Under the pieces are notes generated by a model. It ran no database searches. It had not been told where the DNA came from and saw nothing but the letters and a program-made list of their open reading frames with translations. Shown one piece after another: positions 1-8,805 of a stretch of 64,000 bases of DNA (positions are counted from its first letter, which is position 1; every line of letters begins with the position of its first letter). Origin of the DNA: Mucilaginibacter dorajii (lineage in GTDB: Bacteria > Bacteroidota > Bacteroidia > Sphingobacteriales > Sphingobacteriaceae). The stretch covers positions 186,001-250,000 of the forward strand of contig NZ_JANTYS010000001.1 in the NCBI RefSeq assembly GCF_024808255.1, in the 5' to 3' direction. The translations under genes and the position numbers were made by a program.

Positions 1-17
1 GTTTCATGGCGGCAGGT

Positions 18-860
18 TTAGGCAGTAACTTCAGTTGGTGTAAACTTGTCGGCCCAGGCCTCGATTTCTGCGCTGGTTTTGGCGCTGTTAGTCCGGTAGG
101 TTTGCAGGGAATCCAGGCCTACCGGCAAATGAAGTGGCGGGTTTTCTACATTCGCTAATTCAACGACTACTTTTGCCAATTTGGCCGGATCGCCCGGTTG
201 GTTACCATGCAAAGCATCAGGAACACTTTTCATCTGTCCAACTGCTGTATCATTATAATCCGAAATAGCGTTGGCAGCTGAAGAATATGATTGGGAGTTT
301 AAGAACTGTGTGCGGAACAAGCCCGGTGCAAGCGAAGTAACTTTGATATTGAAGGGCGCAAGTTCAACGGCAAGGCCTTCCGAGATTCCTTCCACGGCGT
401 ATTTGGTAGAACCATATAAAGCCCAGGCCGGTAAGGCTCCATAACCAAACAGGGAAGAAATATTGATGATGTGTCCGGATTTCCTTTCCCGTAAATGCGG
501 CAATACGTTGCGTACCACGTTCAGCAAACCAAATACGTTGGTATCATACTGTCTTCTTGCTTCCTCATCCGATGCTTCTTCAATGGCGGCTACGATACCG
601 AATCCGGCATTGTTGACCACCACATCGAGCTGCCCGAAGCGGTCCAGGCCATCTTTAATGGCACGTTTAACTTCTGCTTCGTTGACCACATCCATGGTGA
701 CTACCAATAAATTTTCGGGGTTGCCCAGTTCTTTTTGGAGACCGGCTGCGTTATTACGGACAGTAGCTACTACTTTGTCGCCGGAGGCAAGCACTGTTTT
801 TACAATTTCAAGGCCAAATCCTTTGCTGGCACCTGTTACAAACCAAACTTTTGTTTTCAT
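18..860 (-). CDS. SDR-family NAD(P)-dependent oxidoreductase
   Basis: This is a classical short-chain dehydrogenase/reductase of 280 aa, a normal family length. Near the N-terminus is the cofactor-binding glycine motif TGASKGFG. It is followed by the NNAG motif and the catalytic S...YxxxK set, seen as ISS and YGSTK. No signal peptide is present, so it is probably cytosolic, reducing or oxidising a small carbonyl or alcohol with NAD(P)(H); the substrate cannot be read from sequence. It starts at ATG 860. About 31 bp upstream is a TACCTTTG -7 box inside a segment that is almost duplicated in front of the next oxidoreductase gene, so the two are probably controlled by the same regulator. Confidence 0.93.
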   Translation of the reverse strand: MKTKVWFVTGASKGFGLEIVKTVLASGDKVVATVRNNAAGLQKELGNPENLLVVTMDVVNEAEVKRAIKDGLDRFGQLDVVVNNAGFGIVAAIEEASDEEARRQYDTNVFGLLNVVRNVLPHLRERKSGHIINISSLFGYGALPAWALYGSTKYAVEGISEGLAVELAPFNIKVTSLAPGLFRTQFLNSQSYSSAANAISDYNDTAVGQMKSVPDALHGNQPGDPAKLAKVVVELANVENPPLHLPVGLDSLQTYRTNSAKTSAEIEAWADKFTPTEVTA

Positions 861-891
861 GATTAAAATTTTTTAGTGATTAATTTATACT

Positions 892-957
892 CAAAGGTAG
901 GCCGCGTGCGAAGGTGAGTGCTAACGCATATTTCCGAATTAATAGCACTTATTTACC
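892..957 (-). promoter_or_regulatory. Promoter/operator segment, copy 1
   Basis: Reading on the minus strand, a TACCTTTG box (892-899) matches the Bacteroidota -7 consensus TAnnTTTG and lies just ahead of the SDR gene. Upstream of it lie AGTGCTA and TAGCACT, an inverted pair about 19 nt apart. The whole 66-bp stretch closely resembles 1969-2034 in front of the second oxidoreductase. The box is seen directly; binding of a shared regulator (for example HxlR- or TetR-type) is inference. Confidence 0.6.
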
Positions 958-1069
958 TCATCGCATTTGTCGCAAAGATTTCAGACAAAAGGATTTAAAA
1001 AAGCAAAGCCCAAGCCGGTTTGCACTTTTCAGCAAACAGACTTGGGCCTATCTTCAATTGCAAGCGAAA

Positions 1070-1948
1070 TTATTGAAACAAAGCGCTGTTCCTCGTAAAG
1101 AAATCAGCTAGTGACGCCGGTTTCTTGCCGGTGATCGTTTCAATCAGGTCATTAGTTCCAGCGAATATGCCATTCACACAATCTTCGGCCACATGGGTAA
1201 CGTGCTGTACAAAGTGTTCACTTGCCGCTCTTTCGGAATTAATTTCAAAGAACTGCTCAATAGATACCGGTTCGTAATTAATTGTCCTGCCTAACGTATT
1301 TGAAATAATTTCGCTCATTTCAAATACATCATATTCCTCCGGGCCGTAAAGTTTAAGCACCTGGCCGCCATATTCATCTATCGAGGTGGCAATTCTGGCA
1401 ACCACGCGGCCCAGGTCAGCCGAATCGACAGGTGCCCAGCGTCCATTGCCAAAAGGCAATACGATGGAATTGTCTTGCCGGATGCCGTCGCGGATATAAA
1501 GGAACCAGTCATCAAAAAAGGTAGGTCTTAAATGAACGGTCGGAATGCCGGTCATATTTAAAATTTGTTCTCCAACCCAATGATCCTGCGCTGCATTACT
1601 TTTAGCTTCCCGCCTTGCCGATATCTGGGACATATTAACGATGCCTTTTAAGCCGTTTTCTACAGCGGCCTGGGCAAAATAAGCAGTGGCCTGCAGCACA
1701 CCGGGCACAAGCACCGGGTAACAAAAGTAGGCCGTATCAATTCCCTGCATAGCTTCGGAGATATCGTCCAGATTGAGCAGGTCGCCTACGACTACCTCCA
1801 CACCTTTGGCAGTAAGCTTTGCTGAGCGGTCGTCCTTGCTATGAACGAGTGCCCGAACCGGGTAGCCCATTGCTAAAAGCTCGTCTATTGCGGCTCCGCC
1901 GCTTTTACCGGTCGCGCCGGTTATTAAAATTTTCAATTGCTTTTCCAT
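1070..1948 (-). CDS. NmrA-like NAD(P)-binding protein
   Basis: This 292-aa protein begins with a Rossmann motif of the atypical SDR/NmrA type (ITGATGKSGG, about residues 8-17). It continues with a typical nucleotide-fold pattern (VVGDLLN, AYFCYPV). Family members are either NAD(P)H-dependent reductases of the quinone or azoreductase type, or NADP redox sensors. The canonical YxxxK dyad of classical SDRs is not evident, which fits the NmrA branch. It has no signal peptide and is probably cytosolic. It is the next transcribed gene upstream of the SDR on the same strand, with its own -7 box and a nearly identical upstream region, so the two probably form one regulon. Confidence 0.9.
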   Translation of the reverse strand: MEKQLKILITGATGKSGGAAIDELLAMGYPVRALVHSKDDRSAKLTAKGVEVVVGDLLNLDDISEAMQGIDTAYFCYPVLVPGVLQATAYFAQAAVENGLKGIVNMSQISARREAKSNAAQDHWVGEQILNMTGIPTVHLRPTFFDDWFLYIRDGIRQDNSIVLPFGNGRWAPVDSADLGRVVARIATSIDEYGGQVLKLYGPEEYDVFEMSEIISNTLGRTINYEPVSIEQFFEINSERAASEHFVQHVTHVAEDCVNGIFAGTNDLIETITGKKPASLADFFTRNSALFQ

Positions 1949-1968
1949 ATCTGAAATATTTATTACAC

Positions 1969-2034
1969 CAAAGGTAGGCCGGGTCCAGAACGCTGCGCTA
2001 ACGTGAATTTCAGAATTACTGGCACTTATTTACC
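1969..2034 (-). promoter_or_regulatory. Promoter/operator segment, copy 2
   Basis: This 66-bp stretch aligns with 892-957 almost without gaps: both have the TACCTTTG -7 box (here 1969-1976), the GCGTTAGC/ACGTTAGC core, and the AAGTGC...TAATTC...GAAAT block. It overlaps the last codons of the DUF420 gene, so the NmrA-like gene can be transcribed independently. The similarity is seen; shared regulation is inference. Confidence 0.58.
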
Positions 2035-2580
2035 GTAATAGGGCGATATCAATAAATAGACAACTACGCCGGTTAAGCTTACATACAACCAGATCGGCAT
2101 CGTCCAGCGGGTGATCTTTTTATGTAAAGCGACTTCCATATTTAGACCCCGCCCGATTGATATAAGGGCTAATGGAACAGTAATTATCGCCAGTGCGATA
2201 TGCGTAATTAGTATCAAATAATAAACATACCGGATAGCGCCCTGCCCGCCAAATTTTGTGGATGGTGTGGTAAAATGATACAGCAGGTAAGACAGTAAAA
2301 ACACGGAGGTGCATACAAAGGCGGCAAATATGAAGTTACGGTGCCTTTTGATGTTTTTCTGTTTGATAGCATATAATGCCAGTAAAAGAAAAATGAAGGT
2401 TGAGCCGTTCATCACCGCATTCAGTAAGGGCAGATATGAAAAACTGTAGTTTTTAAAACTCTCCTTATTCGGCAGGAAGAAAGCGAAGATGATCAGGCCG
2501 TTGATGGCCAGGGTCAGTGCCCATACAAGCGGCTTGTAGTTTTTAGCTTTCGCTGTGTTCTTGTTTAAAGTATATTCCAT
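2026..2580 (-). CDS. DUF420-family membrane protein
   Basis: This 184-aa protein has about five hydrophobic segments (approximate starts at residues 18, 55, 85, 118 and 160), separated by short basic loops such as KQKNIKRHRNF. The layout, with conserved-looking histidines in membrane-proximal positions, resembles the DUF420 family (YozB/CtaM-like), several members of which are linked to haem-copper oxidase assembly. It lies 21 bp after the 154-aa membrane protein on the same strand and is probably co-transcribed with it. No oxidase genes are nearby, so a role in oxidase maturation is not shown here. Confidence 0.75.
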   Translation of the reverse strand: MEYTLNKNTAKAKNYKPLVWALTLAINGLIIFAFFLPNKESFKNYSFSYLPLLNAVMNGSTFIFLLLALYAIKQKNIKRHRNFIFAAFVCTSVFLLSYLLYHFTTPSTKFGGQGAIRYVYYLILITHIALAIITVPLALISIGRGLNMEVALHKKITRWTMPIWLYVSLTGVVVYLLISPYYGK

Positions 2581-2601
2581 GATTAGTAGTTTGAATTATG
2601 A

Positions 2602-3066
2602 TCAGAACGGTCTGAAGTTAGGGCGGCTGATCAACGGTGAGAAAGACCAGGGCACCGAGCTTAATATGACCAATAGGGCCAGGGTGAACCAGATCGCCAT
2701 GGTTTTAAATTTCTCCCTGTCAGTTGTTTTACGTTTGGCTTTAGCCGAGCCGATGGTAATTAGTATGATTCCGATAAGCATCATGGTAATATGTTCCATC
2801 CCGAAAAATCGTATGGCCCGTTCATGCATAGCCGTGCTAAAGTGTTGCAGAAAATAAGCGACTATCGGACTGATGAAATAAAGCCATAGGCCTAAAATCA
2901 ACTGAATATGCGTGATAGTGGCGGTCCAGTGCCTTACGTTGTTATCAAAGCCAGAGAAACCACTCTTTAGCAACCAGCCATAGTAGGCGCGGAAAATGGC
3001 AAACAATAAACTGGTCAATAAAAGCCATCGAACCAAAGAATGTATAGTTAAAAGGGTTGGGTACAT
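2602..3066 (-). CDS. Small four-helix membrane protein, cytochrome b-like
   Basis: This 154-aa protein has four predicted membrane helices. Histidines sit in or next to the helices (IHSLVRW, ITHIQ, FGMEHITMM), the arrangement of small di-haem cytochrome b-like proteins common in Bacteroidota next to DUF420 proteins. Haem binding is inferred only from the histidine pattern. The ATG at 3066 is preferred because a perfect palindrome (3110-3133) lies where a promoter/operator would be. It is probably the first gene of a two-gene unit with the DUF420 gene. Confidence 0.7.
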   Translation of the reverse strand: MYPTLLTIHSLVRWLLLTSLLFAIFRAYYGWLLKSGFSGFDNNVRHWTATITHIQLILGLWLYFISPIVAYFLQHFSTAMHERAIRFFGMEHITMMLIGIILITIGSAKAKRKTTDREKFKTMAIWFTLALLVILSSVPWSFSPLISRPNFRPF

Positions 3067-3109
3067 GGTGTGATTATTAATGATCTTCCCGACTTTGCAA
3101 AAGTAAATA

Positions 3110-3133
3110 AAAACATACCAAGTAGTATGTTTT
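3110..3133. promoter_or_regulatory. Perfect palindrome, probable TetR-type operator
   Basis: AAAACATAC and GTATGTTTT form perfect 9-nt arms around a 6-nt centre (CAAGTA), 44 bp before the start of the 154-aa membrane protein. The length and symmetry are those of TetR/AcrR operators. No TetR gene is present within this window, so the regulator would act in trans or has been lost. Confidence 0.55.
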
Positions 3134-3650
3134 GCGGCAAAAAACCTAAAATGCAGCTTCCGTTTCTTGATAAGTTGCTTTAAACCTTCTACATAACGTC
3201 CGAACCATGATTGCTCTCCGGTTCGATCATTCTCCAGATAATCGTATTTACACAGCGATTTTCAGGCTTAGTCCGTAATCAGCATATTTGATTTTATATG
3301 AACTTATAAAATAGGCATGTTCAGCTTCAGGATCAATTCGGTGGCCTGGATGTGCTGATCCAATAATGCAGGATCTGCGGTTGTTTACACACTGGGTATA
3401 AATGCTGATGCTGCGAGTAAAGCGATAGGTGAATTTGATACTAAATTTCTTCTCGGCAATTTCGTCTGATCGACGAATTGTTACCACTATTATCGGAAAC
3501 TATTGAGGGGGCATTATCCATCAAAATTCTCCGCCTGATTTTAAAAGGCTGCTTATATATCTTCAACCATTAAAAGGTAACTCTATAAGCTTTTGTAGCA
3601 CGTAATTGTTAACTCAAAGCCTTTGAATCTCAATAGAATTTTTCTGAAAT
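3134..3650. other. Gene-poor, apparently decayed stretch
   Basis: I find no convincing gene. Short open stretches on the minus strand (about 3140-3240 and 3248-3487) have coding-like composition but no recognisable domain and no clear start. They are probably remnants. The decayed PepSY copy and a repeat follow immediately. Confidence 0.4.
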
Positions 3651-3684
3651 AATTTTCACACTATGATAACACAGTGTGAAAATT
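3651..3684 (-). terminator. Hairpin next to repeat copy 1
   Basis: A perfect 12-bp stem (AATTTTCACACT/AGTGTGAAAATT) with a 10-nt loop lies directly after repeat copy 1 when read on the minus strand. The second repeat copy (35463-35550) has a different hairpin in the same relative place. Confidence 0.55.
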
Positions 3685-3685
3685 T

Positions 3686-3775
3686 GTAGCCTTTAGGGGA
3701 ATCGAACCGATTTAGATAACTTGTAAATCGTTCAAAATCTTCAGTTGCTCGACTAAATGGTTCGAATTATGTCCA
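3686..3775 (-). repeat. About 90-bp imperfect repeat, copy 1
   Basis: This segment matches 35463-35550 over its full length at roughly three bases in four. Shared blocks are GTAGC at the edge, GGAATCGAACC, AACTTGTAAATCGTT, and GGTTCGAATTATGTCCA. On the minus strand both copies can be read as the C-terminal tail of a protein (GHNSN..., then EQLKILNDLQV and a stop codon). It may be the 3' end of a lost gene family or an untranslated RNA; I cannot tell which. Confidence 0.5.
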
Positions 3776-3823
3776 AGCCGGGGATATGTAAACCGCTTTA
3801 CACAGGTAGATAAAGTATGGCGC

Positions 3824-4195
3824 GTGGGAATAACAGCAATTGGCGAACATGAAAAAAATATCATTATAGCAAATCCCGAAAAGGTATCAGACTCGATATA
3901 CCTAACCGTTGATATGTATAAAGGGGCCTGGCGCAATGTTGTGCTGAATCAATACACACTCAAACCGGTTCCGGGTGGTAACACGCCTGCAGGATATGAA
4001 CGCTGTCGACTGGCTGTAGAGAGCCAACTACGGCTTGCTTGTGGGTGCAATAGGCGAGATGACCACCAAGGTCATTTATTTTATGGCCAGCTTGATATAC
4101 GCCAGTTTACCGGTAACAGGTTTCTTATATGGTATAATTGGAGATGGGGTAAAATGAAAAAGAAGACGTCCCAGATACTTAGCAGGCCGCCGTAA
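3824..4195 (+). pseudogene. Decayed PepSY-associated membrane protein, C-terminal part
   Basis: One frame reads VDMYKGAWRNVVLNQYTL. A second reads VGAIGEMTTKVIYFMAS and then ASLPVTGF. The first frame resumes with LIWYNWRWGKMKKK. Spliced together, these match the C-terminal third of PepSY-associated membrane proteins. The intact gene at 5199-6347 has MGTIGGIATKIIAFLTS and ASLPVTGFIIWWGKRKK in the same order. At least two frameshifts and an in-frame stop (just before RANYG) break it, and the N-terminal two thirds are missing. It lies in the opposite orientation to the intact copy, so it is an independent relic rather than a simple tandem duplicate. Confidence 0.75.
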
Positions 4196-4494
4196 TTATT
4201 TAACCTGCGAATTGTCTGTATTATGCAGTGGAAGCAAAAAAGATCTCGTAAGCCCCGCCATTGCACTGAAAGCGATTATGGGATGAACCTGCATTTGCTG
4301 ACAATGAGCTATCGAAAGACGAAGATTTTGCCTCAATCTTTGCTGGATTGGTTAAAGCCGATAATCCCACTTTTTGAAAATAGCAGCTAATTAGATAATA
4401 ATTCGGTGAGTATCGGCTGCGAATTTTCCTGCATAAGTAGTGCCTGCCCAGCCTGCCCGGATAAAACTCCGAAGCAGGAAAGCAGGGCTTTATT
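4196..4494. other. Non-coding or decayed spacer
   Basis: No intact gene is seen. A short plus-strand open stretch ending near 4376 (containing ELSKDEDFASIF) looks like a gene remnant of unknown identity. The last 50 bp hold interrupted GC-rich complementary segments that could serve as a weak terminator for the minus-strand DUF4198 gene. Confidence 0.35.
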
Positions 4495-5202
4495 TTATTT
4501 ATTTACTTCAAAGCTATAAGTAGCGCCTTGCCAGAAAGTTTTATAATTAATTGCACCTACGCTACCGGGAACGTTGTTGAAATTCGTGGCTTCCACTACA
4601 TATTTGCCGGGCCATAACGGTGTGAAGGTTACGCTGCCATCACCATCGGTGGTTAGTTCCTGAGCCCACTTGTTGGGTGAAAAAACAAGAACAGTACCAC
4701 CGGCCTTGTTCTCGCCTTTAACCCAAACTTTGATCTTTAGCGGCGAATTTACCTTTGTAGCACCAACGGGTAAGGCTTTGATTTCATTCGTATTCAGGTT
4801 TGCTTCCGGCGCAACTGTCGTGCCTACGCTTACATTGGTACTGGCGGAAAACTCCAGTAGCCCCGTCCCGCCTGATAGATCTTTTAGTTTATGACTCACC
4901 AATAAGGTATATACGCCATCCTTTTGCGGCGTAAAAGCAGATTCTACTACATTGCCGCCTTGTTTGGTCTCCAATTGCGTTTTCTGGCCATCCGGTGCAA
5001 TCAGCCATAAGGTTAATGACGGGAGATCCGAACGCCATTTGCTGAGTTCGTCACGCTCATCCTGGGCAAACTCACCGAAATAAAGTTTCACAGATTGGGA
5101 TTGGCCGATTTTGCCTTTTGCGGCTGTTTCAATCCATAAAGAATGTGCGAACAACAAGCTGGTGCTCAGCGTCAATAAAAATGTTAAAGTTATTGTTTTC
5201 AT
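4495..5202 (-). CDS. DUF4198-type periplasmic protein
   Basis: This is a secreted protein of about 235 aa. It starts with a signal peptide (MKTITLTFLLTLSTSLLFA) and has the HSLWIE motif just after cleavage that is typical of DUF4198 proteins. A second beta-sandwich with GKYVVEATNF near the end resembles a carboxypeptidase-regulatory or Ig-like fold. ATG 5202 is chosen over an upstream in-frame Met at 5250 because it begins at the signal peptide and overlaps the PepSY stop codon as ATGA, implying translational coupling. DUF4198 proteins often accompany metal-uptake genes; here it is the last gene of a siderophore operon, so periplasmic metal or siderophore handling is a reasonable inference. 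Confidence 0.85.
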   Translation of the reverse strand: MKTITLTFLLTLSTSLLFAHSLWIETAAKGKIGQSQSVKLYFGEFAQDERDELSKWRSDLPSLTLWLIAPDGQKTQLETKQGGNVVESAFTPQKDGVYTLLVSHKLKDLSGGTGLLEFSASTNVSVGTTVAPEANLNTNEIKALPVGATKVNSPLKIKVWVKGENKAGGTVLVFSPNKWAQELTTDGDGSVTFTPLWPGKYVVEATNFNNVPGSVGAINYKTFWQGATYSFEVNK

Positions 5203-6347
5203 GATTTTTGTTTTAAAGTTCTTTTCCTCTTTTTGCGTTTGCCCCACCAAATGATAAAACCGGTGACCGGCAGGCTGGCCGTAATCAAACTGGTCAGGAA
5301 GGCAATGATCTTGGTAGCAATCCCGCCAATGGTGCCCATGTGAATACTCACATTCATGCGCCGCAGTTTATCAGCCATACCGGATTTGTCATAAGTACCG
5401 TAAAAGGAACTTTGCACGGATATATCGCGCAGCGTATATTGATCGTAATACCGGAACTCTCTTTTATAGTCTTTCTCCGGATCTGTATTCAGCAGCACCA
5501 GCAATGCAGCTTTTTTAGTGGCTGGCCAGATATAATAAGCGCTGGCATATTGACGCTGATGCAAACGAAATAAACTATCTACGCGCTGTGTTGTGAGCGG
5601 CGTAGGGTTAGCCATCGTAGTATCCGAAAGAGCCGGCTTAAATGGTTTGGCTGCTTTACCACCGGATGTTAGCCAGTAGATACCTCCCTGAAACCAAGGT
5701 AAACTAATGCAAAGACCGGTAATTACGATGATCAGCGCTACAAGGCTCATGTAAAAGCCCAATACATTATGCAGGTCGTAGTTCAGGCGCTTGGTACCTT
5801 TTTGCGTTTCAATAGTCAAGCTTTGCCTGCGTTCTCTTGTGGTCCAGCGTTTGGGCCACCATAGGATGATGCCGCTGATCAGCAGCACAAAAAATGCCAG
5901 TATAAAACTGCTTTGTATCGGGCGACCGATAGTGAAGGGGAACCATAGCCAGCGGTGCCCATGTTCCGCAAACTCAAAAAAATCGAATCCCGGCTTGCCG
6001 GATTTCAGGGCTTTACCGGTGTAAGGATCAAGGTAAGCCTGTCCCGATTGTTTTTTGCCGATGCGGTAATTAACGATCAGCGCATGCCCAGGTCCGGGAT
6101 ACTGCAGGCTGCTTAACATTATCGAATCGGGAATGATCCCTGGCAAATGTTTTACCTGATCTTCCACAGCGGAGGGTAATAGCAAAGGTGCAGATTTAAC
6201 CTTAGCAAATAAATAGGGCTTGGTGTTAGCTTCTATCTCTTCACGAAAGGCCAGGATACACCCGGTCAGGCCGACAATCAGTACCACCAGCCCGGAGATT
6301 AATCCGAGCCAGCGGTGAATGAATAGGGTGGTCTTTTTAAAGGTCAT
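5199..6347 (-). CDS. PepSY-associated transmembrane protein, ferric reductase-like
   Basis: This is a 382-aa inner-membrane protein with four hydrophobic segments (approximately 11-33, 148-167, 197-221 and 345-368) and periplasmic PepSY-like regions between them. Histidines in FIHRW, EHGHRWLW, YDLHN and SIHMG match those conserved in this family, which are thought to hold haem and move electrons to ferric-siderophores in the periplasm. It has the normal family length. It lies 11 bp after the TonB receptor and overlaps the DUF4198 gene by 4 bp, so the three form one operon. The reductase role is family knowledge plus context and is not proven by sequence. Confidence 0.9.
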   Translation of the reverse strand: MTFKKTTLFIHRWLGLISGLVVLIVGLTGCILAFREEIEANTKPYLFAKVKSAPLLLPSAVEDQVKHLPGIIPDSIMLSSLQYPGPGHALIVNYRIGKKQSGQAYLDPYTGKALKSGKPGFDFFEFAEHGHRWLWFPFTIGRPIQSSFILAFFVLLISGIILWWPKRWTTRERRQSLTIETQKGTKRLNYDLHNVLGFYMSLVALIIVITGLCISLPWFQGGIYWLTSGGKAAKPFKPALSDTTMANPTPLTTQRVDSLFRLHQRQYASAYYIWPATKKAALLVLLNTDPEKDYKREFRYYDQYTLRDISVQSSFYGTYDKSGMADKLRRMNVSIHMGTIGGIATKIIAFLTSLITASLPVTGFIIWWGKRKKRKRTLKQKS

Positions 6348-6358
6348 CAGGCCAATAA

Positions 6359-8773
6359 TTATTTAATGCTGCCGAATTTCAGCGCGAACTCTGCGATAAA
6401 GGTTCTTGGCAATTGCGGGATGGTTGTACCCCAACCAATAAAGTATTTTTTGCTGGTCAGGTTGTTTACTTTTAACCCAAGACGGTATTTAGGTTTATCA
6501 TAGGATACAGAAGCGTTAAGGATCGTGTACGAAGGCAGGATGAACGAACTGGTCGTACTCAACGCTGTAATGTTCTCGCTGGCATAATTCCCGCCAAAGC
6601 CCAGGCCCAGGCCTTTCAGATCGCCGTTGGTCAAACGGTAACTGGCCCAGGTGTTCACCAGATTTTTCGGCCCGGCACTTGGCGGACGAAGACCGTCCAC
6701 ACTTGGCGCGGATAAGGTATATTTACTATCGTTGTAAGCATAGCCCGCGATCAGGTTAAAACCCTGAAATGGATTAAAATTAACATCTGCTTCGATCCCC
6801 TTGCTTAACTGGCTGCCGTTCTGAATACTGAAGCCAGCATGATCAGGATCCTGGCGCACGATATTACTTACTTTGATATCGTAATAGCTCACCGTACCGG
6901 CTAATTTGCCGTCCATGGCGCTGAATTTGACACCGCCCTCCAACTGGTAAGCTTTTTGTGGCTGAAATACACTGATACTCTGATCGGGCTGGGTTACCGG
7001 CGCGACGTTCTGGAAGCCATTCATATAATTACCGAACAGCGATACCTTATCCTGGATCACCTGGTAAACCAAACCGAATTTTGGCGAATAGGCAGTCTGT
7101 GCATATTTACCCGCAGTTGCACGGGTGGTCAGGTTGAAGGTTCCCATGCTGGAGAAACGGTCCAGGCGGATCGCCGCCAGTACACTCAAACGATCAGTAA
7201 GGCTCAACACGTCCTGTACATAAGTACTGTAAATATTTTGCTCGCTGCTTGTTTTGTTAAAGGTACTACCTGCAAAAAAGGCCGTCAGCGCCGCACGGGT
7301 CATTTTGTTGTAATTGGCTCCCGGATTAACGGCATCCAGCGGCGGCACATCAAATACGCCCGAAGCGGTGCTTGCCCTGGCTTCCACATGGTAGTAATCC
7401 AAACCAATCAATAAACGGTTGCGTAAGCCGCCGGTCTTAAAATCTCCGTTGAAGTTTTGCTGTACATCCGTCATGGCGTTACGGGCATACTCGGTCATAC
7501 TCACATTGCGCACTAATGTTTTGTTACCAAGTCCCATACTCATATAAGCGGAAGGACCGGTGCTGTTGATTGCGTAATAAGAAAAATTGGTCTGCGACTT
7601 CCACTGACTGGACAACTGGCGGTCTAGCTGACCGTAGATACCGCCGTTATTAGTTTCGGTAACGATATCATCCAGCACAAAACGACGGTTGAAATCAAAG
7701 TCCAGATCTTTAATGCTGTGTACACCGGTAGCATTTGATGCGTCCACGAACAAGCGGTAAAAGCTGTTGTATTTACCGCTCATGTATTCCCCGTCCACAT
7801 AAAGCGTTGTTTTATCATCAAGCTTATAAGTCAGTGCCGGCGCTACAAACGTATAGTTGGAAAACCCTGCGTCCTGGAAGCTGCCTTCATAATGCTTGGC
7901 GGCATTGACACGGAATAAGAGCGTTTTGTCCTCATTTAAAGGCGTATTCACATCCGCCGTTAAGCGGCTCAGGCCATAATTACCGGCAGAATAAGAGATC
8001 GTACCGCCAAGATTGTCAAAAGGCCTTTTAGTTACCCGGTTAAATAAACCGCCAAAAGAGCTCAAAGGACCGCCAAATAATGTGCCCGATGGGCCTTTGA
8101 TGGCCTCCAGCGTTTCGATATTGCTAGGGTCGATTAATCCGGCCGCCATTGCCGGTACGCCGTTCCGTAAAGTGGCAGCAGAGGAGAAACCCCTCGAAGC
8201 GACTGTTCCACCTGGTCCGTTAGCGTTATTAGGTAATTGCAGGCTTACGCCCGGTACGTTCTTGATGATATCGGAATACATCGTGATCTGCTGTTGCTGG
8301 ATCAGTTCTTTAGTGACAGCAGTATAAACCTGTGGGTTTTCCAGGTTTGACAGCGGCATTTTGGCTACGGTAGTACTTGACTGACGGGTGAACTTACTGC
8401 CCTTGCTGCCTTTAACCAGTACTTCCTGAAGTTGCTCGTTGTTTTCAGAAAGCATAAAATCCACGGTAGCGGTTTCACCAGCCTTTACTTCCACTTGTTT
8501 ACTTTGCGGCACGAGACCGATAAAACTTGCGGTTAAAGTATAAGTGCCCGTCGTTACCTTATTGAGTGAATAATTGCCTTTTTGATTAACAACGGTACCT
8601 TTGCTCGTGCCTTGCAGGCCGATGGTCACGAACTCGGCAGGCTTGCCGTCGGAGGTTTTAACCGTTCCCCTGATGGTACCGGTCTGGGCGAACAGGATCG
8701 CCGAACTAAATAAAAAAAGAAATGTAAAGTAAAATTTTTTACTGCATAGTAAAGAATTCATAAGTTTGTTCAA
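6359..8773 (-). CDS. TonB-dependent siderophore receptor
   Basis: This 804-aa outer-membrane receptor has a signal peptide (about 1-29), then a carboxypeptidase-regulatory-like beta-sandwich (about 30-115: GTIRGTVKTSDGKPAEF). The plug follows (about 130-250, with IKNVPGVSLQ and IKGPSGTLFGG), then a beta-barrel ending in FALKFGSIK. The plug and barrel pattern is that of the FhuA/FecA-type siderophore receptor family rather than SusC. It is first in an operon with PepSY and DUF4198 genes, and a Fur-like palindrome lies about 130 bp upstream. Import of a ferric-siderophore under iron limitation is therefore likely; which siderophore cannot be read. Confidence 0.93.
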   Translation of the reverse strand: MNKLMNSLLCSKKFYFTFLFLFSSAILFAQTGTIRGTVKTSDGKPAEFVTIGLQGTSKGTVVNQKGNYSLNKVTTGTYTLTASFIGLVPQSKQVEVKAGETATVDFMLSENNEQLQEVLVKGSKGSKFTRQSSTTVAKMPLSNLENPQVYTAVTKELIQQQQITMYSDIIKNVPGVSLQLPNNANGPGGTVASRGFSSAATLRNGVPAMAAGLIDPSNIETLEAIKGPSGTLFGGPLSSFGGLFNRVTKRPFDNLGGTISYSAGNYGLSRLTADVNTPLNEDKTLLFRVNAAKHYEGSFQDAGFSNYTFVAPALTYKLDDKTTLYVDGEYMSGKYNSFYRLFVDASNATGVHSIKDLDFDFNRRFVLDDIVTETNNGGIYGQLDRQLSSQWKSQTNFSYYAINSTGPSAYMSMGLGNKTLVRNVSMTEYARNAMTDVQQNFNGDFKTGGLRNRLLIGLDYYHVEARASTASGVFDVPPLDAVNPGANYNKMTRAALTAFFAGSTFNKTSSEQNIYSTYVQDVLSLTDRLSVLAAIRLDRFSSMGTFNLTTRATAGKYAQTAYSPKFGLVYQVIQDKVSLFGNYMNGFQNVAPVTQPDQSISVFQPQKAYQLEGGVKFSAMDGKLAGTVSYYDIKVSNIVRQDPDHAGFSIQNGSQLSKGIEADVNFNPFQGFNLIAGYAYNDSKYTLSAPSVDGLRPPSAGPKNLVNTWASYRLTNGDLKGLGLGFGGNYASENITALSTTSSFILPSYTILNASVSYDKPKYRLGLKVNNLTSKKYFIGWGTTIPQLPRTFIAEFALKFGSIK

Positions 8774-8805
8774 ATGTTTAATGGGTTGAAGGATCTGTTA
8801 ACTTT

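Noticed and set aside
463..876. Plus-strand open frames across the SDR gene
   Set aside because: They are antisense to a gene with clear SDR motifs and show no domain or codon pattern of their own.
3248..3487. A 79-codon minus-strand frame as a gene
   Set aside because: No recognisable domain or clear start, and it lies in decayed DNA; at most a remnant.
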